Shown here: piece after piece, positions 26,155 through 35,414 of the stretch | How the letters are laid out: the number at the start of each line of letters is the position of its first letter | How positions within the stretch are numbered: position 1 is the stretch's first letter | Assembly (NCBI GenBank): GCA_017543025.1 | Contig: JAFYGX010000145.1 | Coordinates: 1-64,000, forward strand | Reading direction: 5' to 3' | DNA length: 64,000 nucleotides | Source of the DNA: Solobacterium sp. | Lineage (GTDB): Bacteria > Bacillota_I > Bacilli_A > Erysipelotrichales > Erysipelotrichaceae | Notes under the pieces: generated by a model | What the model was told of the DNA's origin: nothing | Seen by the model: only the letters and a program-made list of their open reading frames with translations | Database searches by the model: none | Position numbers and translations under genes: made by a program

Positions 26155-27354
26155 ATGTACAATTGCCCTTTGAAAACAATAACCGCAGCAGTTCTTCTGG
26201 CGGCTCTGATTGCCGGATGCGCAGGCACAGATGCGGCAGAGCCGACTGCTGTGCCGGCAGAAACAGCACCTGCTGCAGAGCCGGAAGGATATGATCGCTA
26301 TCTCGAGCGGATGAACGCAATGCCGAAGATGGATAACTATACTGCTGGCGTTCAGCGTTCCTATGATATGAAGCTGGAAGATGGCTCACGCTCTGCGTAT
26401 GATCTGGATGGGGTTCTGATGGAGCAGGACGGGAGAATTCATCTTACACAGCATCTTTATTCGGACGGCATGCGTTCGGAAGCAGACGGATGGTACGATG
26501 GTTCCCGTCTGTATATGACTTATAATCAGGTGAATTACTACGAAGACATGGATCCTGATTCTGTGAGGGAGATTGCCATGGTGCCGCTCACTCCGGTTAC
26601 GGTGAGGAAAGAAGACATTGCGTCCATGGACTGTCATCCGGAGGAAGGAAACGAGAGCTGTACGTTTGTGCTGAAGCCGCAGAATGCTTCAGTACTGTTT
26701 GATGAGCGATATGATATCTACGGGCTGAACAGCTCCGGGGGTTATGAGATGAATACGGGAACGATCGTGCAGACGTTTCAGCCGGACGGGACGATCGTTT
26801 CAGAAGCAGCTTCTTTTCTCTGCAGTATGAATGTAAAAGGAATGAATGTTTCGGTTGAAGCGAAGACCTATGCGGGATGGATGGATATCGGAACGACCGA
26901 AGTCAATCTGACGAATGAACAGAAGGAAACGTTTGCGTCCTATGTGAATTTCCGGGATATTGATACCTCGAAGATCAGCGATGCGGACATCACTGCGGAT
27001 ACGGCAGAAGCGACTGCAGAGGGGACCTTCCGGAAGCGGCTGCAGAGCAGGCTGAGTTATAAACTGCAGGAAGACGGAACCTATCTTGCCGAATTCAATG
27101 ACGCGGAATCGTATCGGGTGGACTTTGAACATCATATCTTCACATATTCCAATCATACGAGTCACTATATCTATAACTGGCAGGGAGATATCGGCGGATT
27201 CGAAGACGCCTGTGTCTATGCGTTTTCTGATCAGACATCTGCGTCGGAATGTGAGGAATCGGTCATTGAGCAGATCCGCAACGTGAAGAAATTCTTTGTG
27301 ATGGAACTGTATTACTGCGGGCTTTCCCTTGAGGATCTCAGAGCGGAAGTGTAA
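26155..27354 (+). CDS. Putative lipoprotein of unknown function
   Basis: A 399-residue exported lipoprotein. The N-terminus has a short basic region, a hydrophobic core and the lipobox LIAGC (Cys at residue 22), then an Ala/Glu/Pro/Thr-rich linker before a soluble domain rich in Asp, Glu, Tyr and Ser. No family or catalytic motif was recognised. The upstream membrane protein gene is 63 bp away in the same orientation. The ACT-domain gene begins 44 bp downstream and has its own ribosome binding site. Confidence 0.82.
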   Translation: MYNCPLKTITAAVLLAALIAGCAGTDAAEPTAVPAETAPAAEPEGYDRYLERMNAMPKMDNYTAGVQRSYDMKLEDGSRSAYDLDGVLMEQDGRIHLTQHLYSDGMRSEADGWYDGSRLYMTYNQVNYYEDMDPDSVREIAMVPLTPVTVRKEDIASMDCHPEEGNESCTFVLKPQNASVLFDERYDIYGLNSSGGYEMNTGTIVQTFQPDGTIVSEAASFLCSMNVKGMNVSVEAKTYAGWMDIGTTEVNLTNEQKETFASYVNFRDIDTSKISDADITADTAEATAEGTFRKRLQSRLSYKLQEDGTYLAEFNDAESYRVDFEHHIFTYSNHTSHYIYNWQGDIGGFEDACVYAFSDQTSASECEESVIEQIRNVKKFFVMELYYCGLSLEDLRAEV

Positions 27355-27398
27355 TTCCTGTGGTATCGTAATAGCAATTATCAGATGGAGGCAGAAAC

Positions 27399-27668
27399 AT
27401 GAGAGCTGTAATATCCGTAATCGGAAAAGACCGGCCGGGAATTCTGGCGTTTACCGCAACCGAATGCGCAAACCGAAATATCAATATCGAAGATGTCACC
27501 CAGAAGGTTCTGGAAGATATCTTTACGATGATCATGATCGTAACAATTCCGGAAGACCCGCAGGCTTATCATGAATTTGTGACATCGCTGGAATCCAGCG
27601 GAGAAGAACAGGGGCTGAAGATTCATGTCATGCATGAAGATATCTTCAATGCCATGCACCGGATCTAG
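27399..27668 (+). CDS. ACT domain-containing protein (UPF0237 family)
   Basis: A single 89-residue ACT domain ([18 protein letters not shown] at the start). ACT domains bind amino acids or other small ligands. In Firmicutes and archaea this family is encoded directly before the PFL (UPF0210) gene, as here with an 11-bp gap. The pair probably functions together, the ACT protein as a regulatory partner; the ligand is unknown. Ribosome binding site GGAGG. Confidence 0.93.
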   Translation: MRAVISVIGKDRPGILAFTATECANRNINIEDVTQKVLEDIFTMIMIVTIPEDPQAYHEFVTSLESSGEEQGLKIHVMHEDIFNAMHRI

Positions 27669-27679
27669 GGGAACACGGT

Positions 27680-29035
27680 ATGCGAAGCGATTATATTCTG
27701 GAAACCGTACGGATGATCGAAGAGGAATGTCTGGATATCCGTACGATTACAATGGGCATCTCTCTGCTGGACTGCTGTGACAGCGACATTGACCGTTCGT
27801 GCGAAAAGATTTATCGGAAGATTACGACCTGTGCGAAAGATCTGGTACAGACTGCGAGGGATATCTCGACGGAATACGGTATTCCGATTATCAATGAGCG
27901 TATCTCGGTTACGCCGATTTCACTTCTGGTAAGCGTCAGTAAAGGCGATCCGGTGAAATATGCGAAAACGCTGGACCGGGCCGCAAAGGCAGTCGGCGTC
28001 AATTTCATCGGCGGCTATTCTGCATTGGTACAGAAAGGCATGACAGAAGGCGACCGGGCTCTGATTGAATCGATCCCGGAGGCACTTGCCTGCACCGATA
28101 TCGTATGTTCGAGCGTCAATGTCGGTTCCACGAAAGCCGGTATAAACATGGATGCCGTGAAGCTGATGGGAACGATTGTCCGCAGAAGTGCGGAACTGAC
28201 GAAGGACAATAACTGTTTCGGGGCGTCCAAGCTGGTGGTTTTCTGCAATGCGGTGGAGGATAATCCGTTTATGGCAGGCGCATTCCATGGCATTTCAGAA
28301 CCGGATGTCGTGATTCATGTCGGAGTTTCCGGACCTGGCGTTGTAAGAGAAGCGGTGAGGGAAGCCGGGCCGGACAAACCGATGGATGAGATCGCGGAAG
28401 TCATTAAGAAGACAGCGTTCAAGATTACCCGGATGGGGCAGCTGGTCGGAACAATTGCGGCAGAGCGGCTTGGCGTGCCGTTCGGCATCGTGGATCTTTC
28501 TCTGGCACCAACCCCTGCGGTCGGTGATTCAGTTGCGCGGATTCTCGAAGAGATCGGACTGGAAACGTGCGGCGGCCCCGGGACAACTGCCTGTCTTGCC
28601 ATGCTGAATGATGCGGTGAAAAAAGGCGGCGTAATGGCAAGCTCCTCCGTCGGCGGACTTTCCGGTGCGTTTATTCCGGTATCGGAAGACGCCGGTATGA
28701 TTGAAGCCGCAGGAAAAGGCGTGCTTTCGATTGAAAAGCTGGAAGCGATGACCGCGGTGTGTTCGGTAGGACTTGATATGATCATCATTCCCGGCGACAC
28801 CACGGCCGAAACGATCTCCGCTCTGATCGCAGACGAAGCCGCAATCGGCATGATCAACAGTAAAACCACTGCCTGCCGGCTGATACCGGCAATCGGAAAG
28901 CAGGAGGGAGAAACTCTGAACTTCGGAGGACTGCTGGGCTATGGCCCGGTAATGCCGGTGCGCAGTGTCAGTGCAGAAACAATGATTAACCGGGGCGGGC
29001 GGATTCCTTCTCCGATTCACAGTCTGAAAAACTGA
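27680..29035 (+). CDS. PFL family protein (UPF0210/DUF711)
   Basis: A 451-residue protein of the widely conserved UPF0210 family, whose fold is related to pyruvate formate-lyase-type (alpha/beta)10 barrels but without a glycyl radical site. Recognisable blocks are [38 protein letters not shown] and [17 protein letters not shown]. The biochemical role is not established. It is always found with the upstream ACT protein. Length is normal. A terminator follows. Confidence 0.92.
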   Translation: MRSDYILETVRMIEEECLDIRTITMGISLLDCCDSDIDRSCEKIYRKITTCAKDLVQTARDISTEYGIPIINERISVTPISLLVSVSKGDPVKYAKTLDRAAKAVGVNFIGGYSALVQKGMTEGDRALIESIPEALACTDIVCSSVNVGSTKAGINMDAVKLMGTIVRRSAELTKDNNCFGASKLVVFCNAVEDNPFMAGAFHGISEPDVVIHVGVSGPGVVREAVREAGPDKPMDEIAEVIKKTAFKITRMGQLVGTIAAERLGVPFGIVDLSLAPTPAVGDSVARILEEIGLETCGGPGTTACLAMLNDAVKKGGVMASSSVGGLSGAFIPVSEDAGMIEAAGKGVLSIEKLEAMTAVCSVGLDMIIIPGDTTAETISALIADEAAIGMINSKTTACRLIPAIGKQEGETLNFGGLLGYGPVMPVRSVSAETMINRGGRIPSPIHSLKN

Positions 29036-29050
29036 ATACAGATCAAGATA

Positions 29051-29077
29051 AAGCTCAGTCCTGGCGGCTGGGCTTTT
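29051..29077 (+). terminator. Terminator after the ACT/PFL operon
   Basis: Stem AAGCTCAG (29051-29058) with CTGGGCTT (29068-29075), one wobble pair, followed by TTTT. It overlaps the last codons of the convergent membrane protein gene (stop at 29055) and may serve both directions. Confidence 0.65.
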
Positions 29078-29957
29078 CTGATTGCGGAGCCAGCTGTTTC
29101 TGAACCTTCTGTTTCAGATCCTGCAGCAGCTCCGGATAATCCCGGTTCCGGTAATCCGGGTTTGCCAGCAGAATCCGCCGAAACGCGTTCTGTTCCAGAA
29201 GATCCAGCTCAAGCCGTTCTGCTTCCCGCTTCAGCTTCTCCTGAGCTGTTTTTTCTGCAAGAAGGAACCGTGACCGTTTTTCCGCAGCCGCATCCTTCAG
29301 CTCCGCACGGAACGCTTCAGCCTGCTCTTTTTTCAGCTGAAATTCATGGTTTTTCTCAATTACATCGGTGCCGATCTGCGTGCTGACGCTGTCGCTGACA
29401 GAACGCATTGCATTCCGGGCGTGATCCAGCGCTCTGAAGGTACGGTTCAGGCCAAGCAGGAACGCAATTGTAATCCAGACATCCGCACTCAGAAATGCAT
29501 AGCTTACCAGAATCAGAATCCAGCCGGCGGAGGAAGGAAGCACATCCGAAATCAGATGTGCAACGGGCGGATGGATGACCCGCATGCCGACCAGAATCGC
29601 AACACCCCAGAGGATGGAGAACTTAAGGCAGATATAGCCGTGCAGATTGAGGGGAAGATCGCTGTAATCCCACCATCGTGCGTGAAACATCCGGTCCAGA
29701 ATCCAGCCGGCAGCCAGCTCGATCAGTGTTGCGAAACATGAGCCGCACAGAAAGAGAGCCAGCGGATTGCGGAGGGGGAAATAACCATCTGCCAGCAGAA
29801 TCGCTGCGGCACCGAATCCGTATACCGGACAGAGCGGACCGTTCAGAAATCCGCGGTTTACTACTTTTCCAAATGATACGGCATGATAAACGACCTCAAG
29901 GACCCAGCCCATGCAGGAATAGATCATGAAGTACAGAAGCAGTGTGTACAAGGACAT
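29055..29957 (-). CDS. CmpB-type (putative ABC transporter permease) membrane protein
   Basis: A 300-residue protein starting MSLYTLLLYFMIYSCMGWVL. Residues 1-200 hold five or so membrane segments and match the CmpB-type family (PF06541), with FLNGPLCPVYGFGA as a clear signature. The last 90 residues form a charged, probably coiled-coil cytoplasmic tail. Reading-frame extension to 30122 is possible, but the extra 55 residues are hydrophilic, lack family character and overlap the divergent gene's leader. No SD precedes the chosen ATG; a TACAAT hexamer ends 6 nt upstream, suggesting a leaderless mRNA. Function is unknown despite the ABC-transporter name. Confidence 0.85.
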   Translation of the reverse strand: MSLYTLLLYFMIYSCMGWVLEVVYHAVSFGKVVNRGFLNGPLCPVYGFGAAAILLADGYFPLRNPLALFLCGSCFATLIELAAGWILDRMFHARWWDYSDLPLNLHGYICLKFSILWGVAILVGMRVIHPPVAHLISDVLPSSAGWILILVSYAFLSADVWITIAFLLGLNRTFRALDHARNAMRSVSDSVSTQIGTDVIEKNHEFQLKKEQAEAFRAELKDAAAEKRSRFLLAEKTAQEKLKREAERLELDLLEQNAFRRILLANPDYRNRDYPELLQDLKQKVQKQLAPQSEKPSRQD

Positions 29958-30092
29958 GATTCCATTGTAATTGTTTGTCAGAGAGAAGGAAACGGAAATG
30001 ACAGAGTGCGTTCGCGGCTGCGTGATTTTTTTCTGCCCGCTGAAACGAAGCTTCCGGAATGCGGTAAGATACAGACAAAGAGGGCTGAACAT

Positions 30093-31472
30093 ATGATCAT
30101 TGGTGCTGTGATGGTTCCCCATCCGCCGATTGCAGTTGCAGAGATCGGAAAAGGGGAAGAGAAGAAGATTCAGAAAACACTGGACAGCTTTGCGAAGGTT
30201 TCAGAAACAATTGCAGAACTGAAACCGGATACGATTGTAATGATTACGCCGCATGTGATTCTCTACCGGGACTGGTTCAATATTTCGGAAGGCAGCCATG
30301 CGTATGGTGATTTTTCCAGGTTCGGGGCAGGCTCTGTGAAATTTGAAACGGACTATGATGAGACGCTGAGCAGACGCATCAGCGAACTCTGCGAAGCAGA
30401 AGGAATCCCTGCCGGTACGCAGTATGACCGTGACCACGATCTGGATCAGGGGACGATGGTTCCGCTGTATTTTATCAATCAGAAATACCGGAATTACAAG
30501 CTGGTGCGGATCGGGCAGAGCGGCCTGCCGTTAAGTGTGCATTATCGCTTCGGAATGTGCATCCGGAAAGCAGCGCAGGAAAGTGATAAACGCATTTTGA
30601 TCGTGGCAAGCGGAGATCTGTCGCACTGTGAAAAAGAAGACGGTCCCTATGGCTATAAACCGGAAGGACCGGCGTATGACGCAAGGCTGATGAAGGATAT
30701 GGCGGAGGCAGACTTCAAAGCGCTGCTTGGCTATGAACCGGGGTTTCTTTCGAAAGCGGAAGAATGCGGGCATCGCTCCTTTGTGATTATGGCCGGCATA
30801 CTGGACAGACTTGCGGTGGAGCCGGAAGTGCTCAGCCATGAGGCGACGTTCGGGGTCGGATACGGATTTGTGATTTACCGCATAAAGAAAAGCGATGAAA
30901 CAAGAAACTTTCTGGATCAGTACGAGGCGGCCGTCCGAAACGAATGCGGGGCCAGACAGGAAGCTGCCGATCCGTATGTCCGGCTTGCGATTGCGGCGGT
31001 CAGGGAGTGGGTGCTCTTTCATAAACGGCTGTCTGAACCGGTTGCGGAAGAACTGAAGAACCAGCGGGCAGGGGTATTTGTATCCATACATGAATTCGGA
31101 GATCTGCGCGGATGTATCGGAACGATTGAACCGGTACGTTCCTGTATTGCAGAAGAGATTGTCGCAAATGCAATTTCTGCCTGCTCAAAAGACCCGCGGT
31201 TTGAACCGGTGCAGAAGGAAGAACTGGACTTTCTGGAAATGTCGGTAGATGTGCTGTCACCGGCGGAACCGGTGCGCAGTATGAGCGAACTGGATGCGAA
31301 GCGCTATGGCGTGATTGTGTCTTCGGAAGACGGCAGAAGAGGACTGCTACTGCCGGATCTGGAAGGGGTGGATACACCGCAGGAACAGATCCGGATTGCC
31401 CGTTCCAAAGCAGGAATCGGCGAATTCGAAACGGTTCGTCTGGAGCGTTTTGAGGTGATCCGGCATGTCTGA
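30093..31472 (+). CDS. AmmeMemoRadiSam system protein B fused to protein A (MEMO1-AMMECR1)
   Basis: A 459-residue fusion. Residues 1-260 resemble MEMO1, a dioxygenase-LigB-like fold (MIIGAVMVPHPPIAVAEIGK at the start, then SGDLSHCEKEDGPYGYKPEG). Residues about 285-459 form an AMMECR1 domain (GVFVSIHEFGDLRGCIGTIE, the conserved RGCIGT motif). In many anaerobes A and B are encoded beside a radical SAM enzyme, as here, and the trio is called AmmeMemoRadiSam. Its reaction is unknown. The start at 30093 has an AGAGGG ribosome binding site and removes 70 non-family residues of the longer frame. It overlaps the next gene by 8 bp. Confidence 0.92.
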   Translation: MIIGAVMVPHPPIAVAEIGKGEEKKIQKTLDSFAKVSETIAELKPDTIVMITPHVILYRDWFNISEGSHAYGDFSRFGAGSVKFETDYDETLSRRISELCEAEGIPAGTQYDRDHDLDQGTMVPLYFINQKYRNYKLVRIGQSGLPLSVHYRFGMCIRKAAQESDKRILIVASGDLSHCEKEDGPYGYKPEGPAYDARLMKDMAEADFKALLGYEPGFLSKAEECGHRSFVIMAGILDRLAVEPEVLSHEATFGVGYGFVIYRIKKSDETRNFLDQYEAAVRNECGARQEAADPYVRLAIAAVREWVLFHKRLSEPVAEELKNQRAGVFVSIHEFGDLRGCIGTIEPVRSCIAEEIVANAISACSKDPRFEPVQKEELDFLEMSVDVLSPAEPVRSMSELDAKRYGVIVSSEDGRRGLLLPDLEGVDTPQEQIRIARSKAGIGEFETVRLERFEVIRHV

Positions 31473-32286
31473 AATCCGCTGTGAGGTCTGTTTCCGCCAC
31501 TGCATACTGAACGAAGGAAGGACCGGTTTCTGCCGGGCAAGGATGAATCAGAACGGGCAGAATATCTGTACCGGCTACGGACGCATCACTTCACTTGCCC
31601 TGGACCCGATTGAAAAGAAGCCGCTGGCCCGGTTCTTTCCGGGTTCCATGATTCTTTCTGCCGGTTCTTACGGCTGTAATCTTGCCTGTCCGTTCTGTCA
31701 GAACTGGCAGATTTCCATGGCAGATGAAACCAGCGTGCATTATGAAACAGTCTCTGCAGAAGAGCTTTCTGCTGTTGTGCTGCGGACAGAGGGGAATCTT
31801 GGCATCGCGTTTACCTATAATGAACCGCTGATTTCGTGGGAGTACATCCGTGATGTTGCGAAACTGGTAAAGCCGTACGGGAAAAAAGTTGTTGTCGTTT
31901 CAAACGGGTGCGCATCCCCCTCCGTGCTTATGGAGCTCGAGCCGTATGTGGATGCGATGAATATTGATCTGAAAGGAGATGACGCCTGTTACCGGGAGTT
32001 CGGGGGCAGTTATGAACAGGCAAAAGAGACGATCGAACGAATGCATACGCATTGTCATGTAGAGGTGACATCTCTGATCATCCCGGGAAAGAACGATTCG
32101 GAAGAATGGGTGGAGAAAGAAGCGAAGTGGCTGGCCTCGCTGGATCCGTCCATCGTCCTTCATCTGACCCGCTATTTTCCGAACTGGAAGTATGATCTTC
32201 CGGCAACACCGAAAGAAACGATATGGAAGCTTCAGAAAACTGCATCGCAGTTTCTTGAAACCGTACTGACAGGAAATATGATATGA
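31465..32286 (+). CDS. AmmeMemoRadiSam system radical SAM enzyme
   Basis: A 273-residue radical SAM protein. An N-terminal Cys-rich segment (CEVCFRHCILNEGRTGFC, residues 5-22) precedes the cluster motif CNLACPFCQNWQIS (C-x3-C-x2-C), and the TIM-barrel blocks GIAFTYNEPLISWE and AMNIDLKGDD follow. It is related to pyruvate formate-lyase activase but belongs to the AmmeMemoRadiSam branch. The substrate is unknown; a modification involving the MEMO/AMMECR1 partner is often supposed. Gene overlaps on both sides (8 bp upstream, 4 bp ATGA downstream) indicate one operon with tight coupling. Confidence 0.93.
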   Translation: MSEIRCEVCFRHCILNEGRTGFCRARMNQNGQNICTGYGRITSLALDPIEKKPLARFFPGSMILSAGSYGCNLACPFCQNWQISMADETSVHYETVSAEELSAVVLRTEGNLGIAFTYNEPLISWEYIRDVAKLVKPYGKKVVVVSNGCASPSVLMELEPYVDAMNIDLKGDDACYREFGGSYEQAKETIERMHTHCHVEVTSLIIPGKNDSEEWVEKEAKWLASLDPSIVLHLTRYFPNWKYDLPATPKETIWKLQKTASQFLETVLTGNMI

Positions 32287-32903
32287 CCAGCAGTCTGAAG
32301 GAAGTGGAACTGCAGGCAAGAGAGAATCATGTTCCGATCATGCTGGAAGACGGAATGGAATTTCTTCTCTCCTATATCCGCGAACATCCCTGGATCATGA
32401 AAATTCTGGAATGCGGAACTGCAGTGGGCTGGTCGGCAATGAAGATGGCTGAAGTACGGCAGGGCATTACAATCGATACGCTGGAAGCCGATCCGGCAAT
32501 GGCAAAGCAGGCTGTGAACAATATCAGAAATGAAAAGCTGGATGACAGAATCTTTGTTCATCTGTGCGATGCGGCGCTGTATCAGACGAATCAGTATTAT
32601 GATCTGTTTTTCATCGATGCCGCAAAATCACAGTACCGGATGTATCTGGAACACTTTCTGCCGAATGCATATGCCGGTTCGGTATTTGTGTTCGATAATC
32701 TGAATTTCCACGGGATGGCCGATCATCCTGAGCTCACGGATAACCGGAGCACGCGGCAGATGAGCGCAAAGATCCGGAAGTTCAGGGAATCCCTTCTTCA
32801 GGATAAGCGGTTTCGGGTCTCCTGGCATCCGGAAATCGGCGACGGAGTCATGACAGCGGAATTTCTCGGGCATAACAGTTTGCCGGAAAAACAGAATCGG
32901 TAA
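32283..32903 (+). CDS. SAM-dependent O-methyltransferase (TrmR-like)
   Basis: A 206-residue class I methyltransferase. Motif I is ILECGTAVGWSAMKMA (about residues 40-55), and the acidic metal/SAM loop is FIDAAKSQYRMYLEHF (about 116-131). It resembles the family containing TrmR, which methylates 5-hydroxyuridine at the tRNA wobble position, and COMT-like enzymes. TrmR is my best guess by family similarity. It is translationally coupled to the radical SAM gene (ATGA overlap), so a role tied to the AmmeMemoRadiSam genes is also possible. Confidence 0.85.
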   Translation: MTSSLKEVELQARENHVPIMLEDGMEFLLSYIREHPWIMKILECGTAVGWSAMKMAEVRQGITIDTLEADPAMAKQAVNNIRNEKLDDRIFVHLCDAALYQTNQYYDLFFIDAAKSQYRMYLEHFLPNAYAGSVFVFDNLNFHGMADHPELTDNRSTRQMSAKIRKFRESLLQDKRFRVSWHPEIGDGVMTAEFLGHNSLPEKQNR

Positions 32904-32926
32904 AATAAAGACGGAGGAAAGAAACT

Positions 32927-33793
32927 ATGGTATATGATATTGCGATTATCGGAACAGGTCCCGCAGGTCTGGAAGCGGCGATTACTGCTCAGATCAGAAA
33001 GAAGAGTTTTATTCTGTTTGGCTCAAAGAAGTCATCCGTCAAAGTAGAAAAAGCACATACCATTCTGAATTATCTCGGACTTCCGGAAATCACCGGCTCA
33101 GAAATGTCAAAGGCATTTCTGAACCATGCGGCTTCAATGGGGGTTGAGATCACGGAAGAACAGATCACAGCGGTCTATGCAATGGGTGAGACCTTTGCAC
33201 TTCAGGGTGCAGTCAATATGTATGAGGCAAAGACGGTGATTCTTGCGACGGGCGTGGTCATGGAAAAGCCATATCCGAACGAAGAACGCCTGCTTGGCCG
33301 CGGAGTCAGCTATTGCGCAACCTGTGATGCGGCGCTGTACAAAGGAAAGACGGCAGTTGTGATCGGAAGCTCTTCGAAAGAAGAAGAGGAAGCGGATCTT
33401 CTGAGCGAATATGCGGCGAAAGTCTATTACATTCCGCTGTACAAAGATGAGGTTCATACAAAGGAGTGCATCGAAGTAATCCGCGAGAAACCGATTGATG
33501 TGATCGGCGACAGACAGGTTGAGAAACTGAAGACCGATCAGCGTGAGATTGAAACAGACGGCGTATTTATTCTCAGAGATGCAGTTTCGCCCGGGCAGCT
33601 GGTGCCGGGACTTGAGACAAACGGAGCCCATGTGGCGGTAAACGTCGATATGTCGACTTCCATTCCCGGCTGCTTTGCGGCAGGCGATATTGCCGGGCTG
33701 CCGTATCAGTACATCAAAGCAGCAGGGCAGGGGAATACTGCAGTACTGTCTGCAGTAAACTACCTGAATTCAAAAGCGCATAATAACGGATAA
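32927..33793 (+). CDS. Thioredoxin reductase-like flavoprotein with an atypical NAD(P)H site
   Basis: A 288-residue FAD protein with the Rossmann motif IIGTGPAGLEAA (residues 7-18) and the redox pair CATC at about residues 130-133 (GVSYCATCDAALYKG). In NADPH-dependent thioredoxin reductases the second nucleotide site has GxGxxA and an HRRxxxR-like basic block. Here the corresponding stretch is VVIGSSSKEEEEADLL followed by VYYIPLYKDE, without arginines. The reductant may therefore be ferredoxin or flavodoxin, as in ferredoxin-dependent flavin thioredoxin reductases of clostridia. It lies 23 bp after the methyltransferase gene with its own GGAGGAAAG ribosome binding site. Confidence 0.88.
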   Translation: MVYDIAIIGTGPAGLEAAITAQIRKKSFILFGSKKSSVKVEKAHTILNYLGLPEITGSEMSKAFLNHAASMGVEITEEQITAVYAMGETFALQGAVNMYEAKTVILATGVVMEKPYPNEERLLGRGVSYCATCDAALYKGKTAVVIGSSSKEEEEADLLSEYAAKVYYIPLYKDEVHTKECIEVIREKPIDVIGDRQVEKLKTDQREIETDGVFILRDAVSPGQLVPGLETNGAHVAVNVDMSTSIPGCFAAGDIAGLPYQYIKAAGQGNTAVLSAVNYLNSKAHNNG

Positions 33794-33798
33794 ATGCA

Positions 33799-33850
33799 GA
33801 AAGGATTCCTGACAGCGATTATAAACCGGCTGTACAGAAATCCTTTTTTC
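33799..33850 (+). terminator. Terminator between convergent operons
   Basis: Long imperfect stem, AAAGGATTCCTG-ACAGC with GCTGTACAGAAATCCTTT, followed by T6 on the plus strand. It closes the 30093-33793 operon and probably also stops the convergent nanE operon, whose stop codon is about 25 bp away. Confidence 0.75.
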
Positions 33851-33873
33851 TGTTTCCTTCATTGTTTTGCGGA

Positions 33874-34638
33874 TCAGTGTTTTGCCCGTTCCGCATCCCG
33901 CCAGTTTGTCTGATATCCGCTGAGCAGATCGACAAACCGTCTGGCGGTCAGGTGCGGCCGGGTTATTGCGCTTCCGACCACAACCGCGTGGGCACCGAGG
34001 AAAATGCACTTCATCGCATCTTCCGGAGTATAGATATGGCCTTCCATCATGACATAAGCATGATCTTTGAACTGCCGGCACATCTCTGCGAACATCCGGT
34101 AATCCGCACCTTCGATATGTGCGGTTTCCTTTGTATATCCGTAAAGCGTCGGCGCAATGATGTCAGCGCCGTTCTCCACCGCATGAGCTGCTTCTTCGAG
34201 CGTTGAGACATCAGCGAAGGTGATTGCGTCAGGGATTTCCTCTTTCACCTGTTTCAGAAGATCCCAGGCAATGGTTTTCTCATGGGTAATCTGCTTTGTG
34301 CAGTCCATGGCAATGATTTCTGCACCGGCTTCCCAGATAGCCCGGGCTTCCTTCATGGTCGGCGTGATAAACACGTCGGTATCTTCATGCCAGACCTTCC
34401 ATAATCCGATTACCGGCAGTTCCGGGACAGCTTCCTTGATCGCCCGGATCTGTTCCGGTGAATTGGCCCGGAGTCCTGCTGCGCCTGCCCAGCGGGCGGC
34501 CTCCGCCATCTTGACCGGCATCAGGTTCGGATCGGAAGCGATATTGATCGGATCATCATGCTGTACCTGGCAGGAAACAATCAGGCCTCCTTTCATTGAT
34601 TCGAGCAGTCTGCGTTTTCGTTCGTCCTGTGTTTTCAT
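33874..34638 (-). CDS. nanE: NanE-like N-acylmannosamine-6-phosphate 2-epimerase
   Basis: A 254-residue TIM-barrel protein with the NanE blocks GLIVSCQVQHDDP, AAGLRANSPEQIRAIKEAV, DVFITPTMKEA and VVVGSAITRPHLTARRFVDL. NanE converts ManNAc-6-P to GlcNAc-6-P in sialic acid catabolism. The segment GLWKVWHEDTD replaces the usual GIxKRDYxDSD, so the substrate may differ. No nanA, nanK or nagA/nagB is nearby. The gene is the last of a minus-strand operon with a glycyl radical enzyme, 11 bp after the regulator gene. Ribosome binding site AGGAGG. Confidence 0.87.
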   Translation of the reverse strand: MKTQDERKRRLLESMKGGLIVSCQVQHDDPINIASDPNLMPVKMAEAARWAGAAGLRANSPEQIRAIKEAVPELPVIGLWKVWHEDTDVFITPTMKEARAIWEAGAEIIAMDCTKQITHEKTIAWDLLKQVKEEIPDAITFADVSTLEEAAHAVENGADIIAPTLYGYTKETAHIEGADYRMFAEMCRQFKDHAYVMMEGHIYTPEDAMKCIFLGAHAVVVGSAITRPHLTARRFVDLLSGYQTNWRDAERAKH

Positions 34639-34649
34639 ATGTCCTCCTG

Positions 34650-35408
34650 TTATTCTGCAGTCCGGAATGTGTCCGGATAGTTTTCCTGCGGTTTGCCATT
34701 GAGATATACCGCATCAAAGTCACTGAGCTTTGCGAATGAGATCAGGGCACGCTGATTCAGTTTTGAGGTGTCTGCCAGTAAAAAGGACTGGCAGGCATGC
34801 TTCATGACGAGTTTCTTCAGTTCTGCGATTGCGATATCCGCAGCTGTCACTTCACCTGTATCCGGATTGATGCCGCTGGCACTGATCAGTGCGGTATCAA
34901 AGCGGAAGCGATCCAGCTGTTCCAGACACTCGATCCCCACCAGCATGTCATATTTCTGATCATAGGTACCTCCGATCAGGTGCACTTCGGGCCGGAACCG
35001 CTCCGGCAGCCGGCGGATCAGATGAACCGATGAGGTGACAAGAATGAGATTACGGTTCCGCAGATACGGAATCATACATGCGACGGTTGTTCCGGAGTCC
35101 AGATAGATGCAGGTGTCATCTCTGAGGTCTTCTGCAGCTCTTCTGCATAACGCCTGCTTTTCTTCTGCCCGGATCGTTTCCTTTTCCCGGACGGAGCGCT
35201 CAATCGCCTTGTTCAGGGTTTCCTGTACGGAATACCGGCTTGCGCCGCCATGGCTTCGGACCAGACGGCCTTCCTTTTTCAGCGCATCAAGGTCCCGCAT
35301 TACGCTGCTGCGGGAAACATGAAGTTCTTCCATCAGTTCCTTTACGGAGACAAACGGGTTTTCTTCCAGCTTTTTCAGTATGCGCATCTGTCGTTCCTGT
35401 GTGAGCAT
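34650..35408 (-). CDS. DeoR/GlpR-family transcriptional regulator
   Basis: A 252-residue regulator. The N-terminal winged helix-turn-helix (about residues 5-57, SVKELMEELHVSRSSVMRDL) is followed by a DeoR C-terminal sugar-phosphate-binding domain (YLDSGTTVACMIPYL, then VHLIGGTYDQKYDMLVG). Members usually repress catabolic operons and respond to a phosphorylated sugar. It lies inside the operon it probably controls, 6 bp after the activase gene. Candidate operators (CAGAATTGATCA) are found in the GRE/oxidoreductase control region. Confidence 0.92.
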   Translation of the reverse strand: MLTQERQMRILKKLEENPFVSVKELMEELHVSRSSVMRDLDALKKEGRLVRSHGGASRYSVQETLNKAIERSVREKETIRAEEKQALCRRAAEDLRDDTCIYLDSGTTVACMIPYLRNRNLILVTSSVHLIRRLPERFRPEVHLIGGTYDQKYDMLVGIECLEQLDRFRFDTALISASGINPDTGEVTAADIAIAELKKLVMKHACQSFLLADTSKLNQRALISFAKLSDFDAVYLNGKPQENYPDTFRTAE

Positions 35409-35414
35409 AATGGG

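Noticed and set aside
33874..34638. A complete sialic acid catabolic locus around nanE
   Set aside because: No lyase, kinase, deacetylase or deaminase gene is present, so only the epimerase-like protein is claimed.
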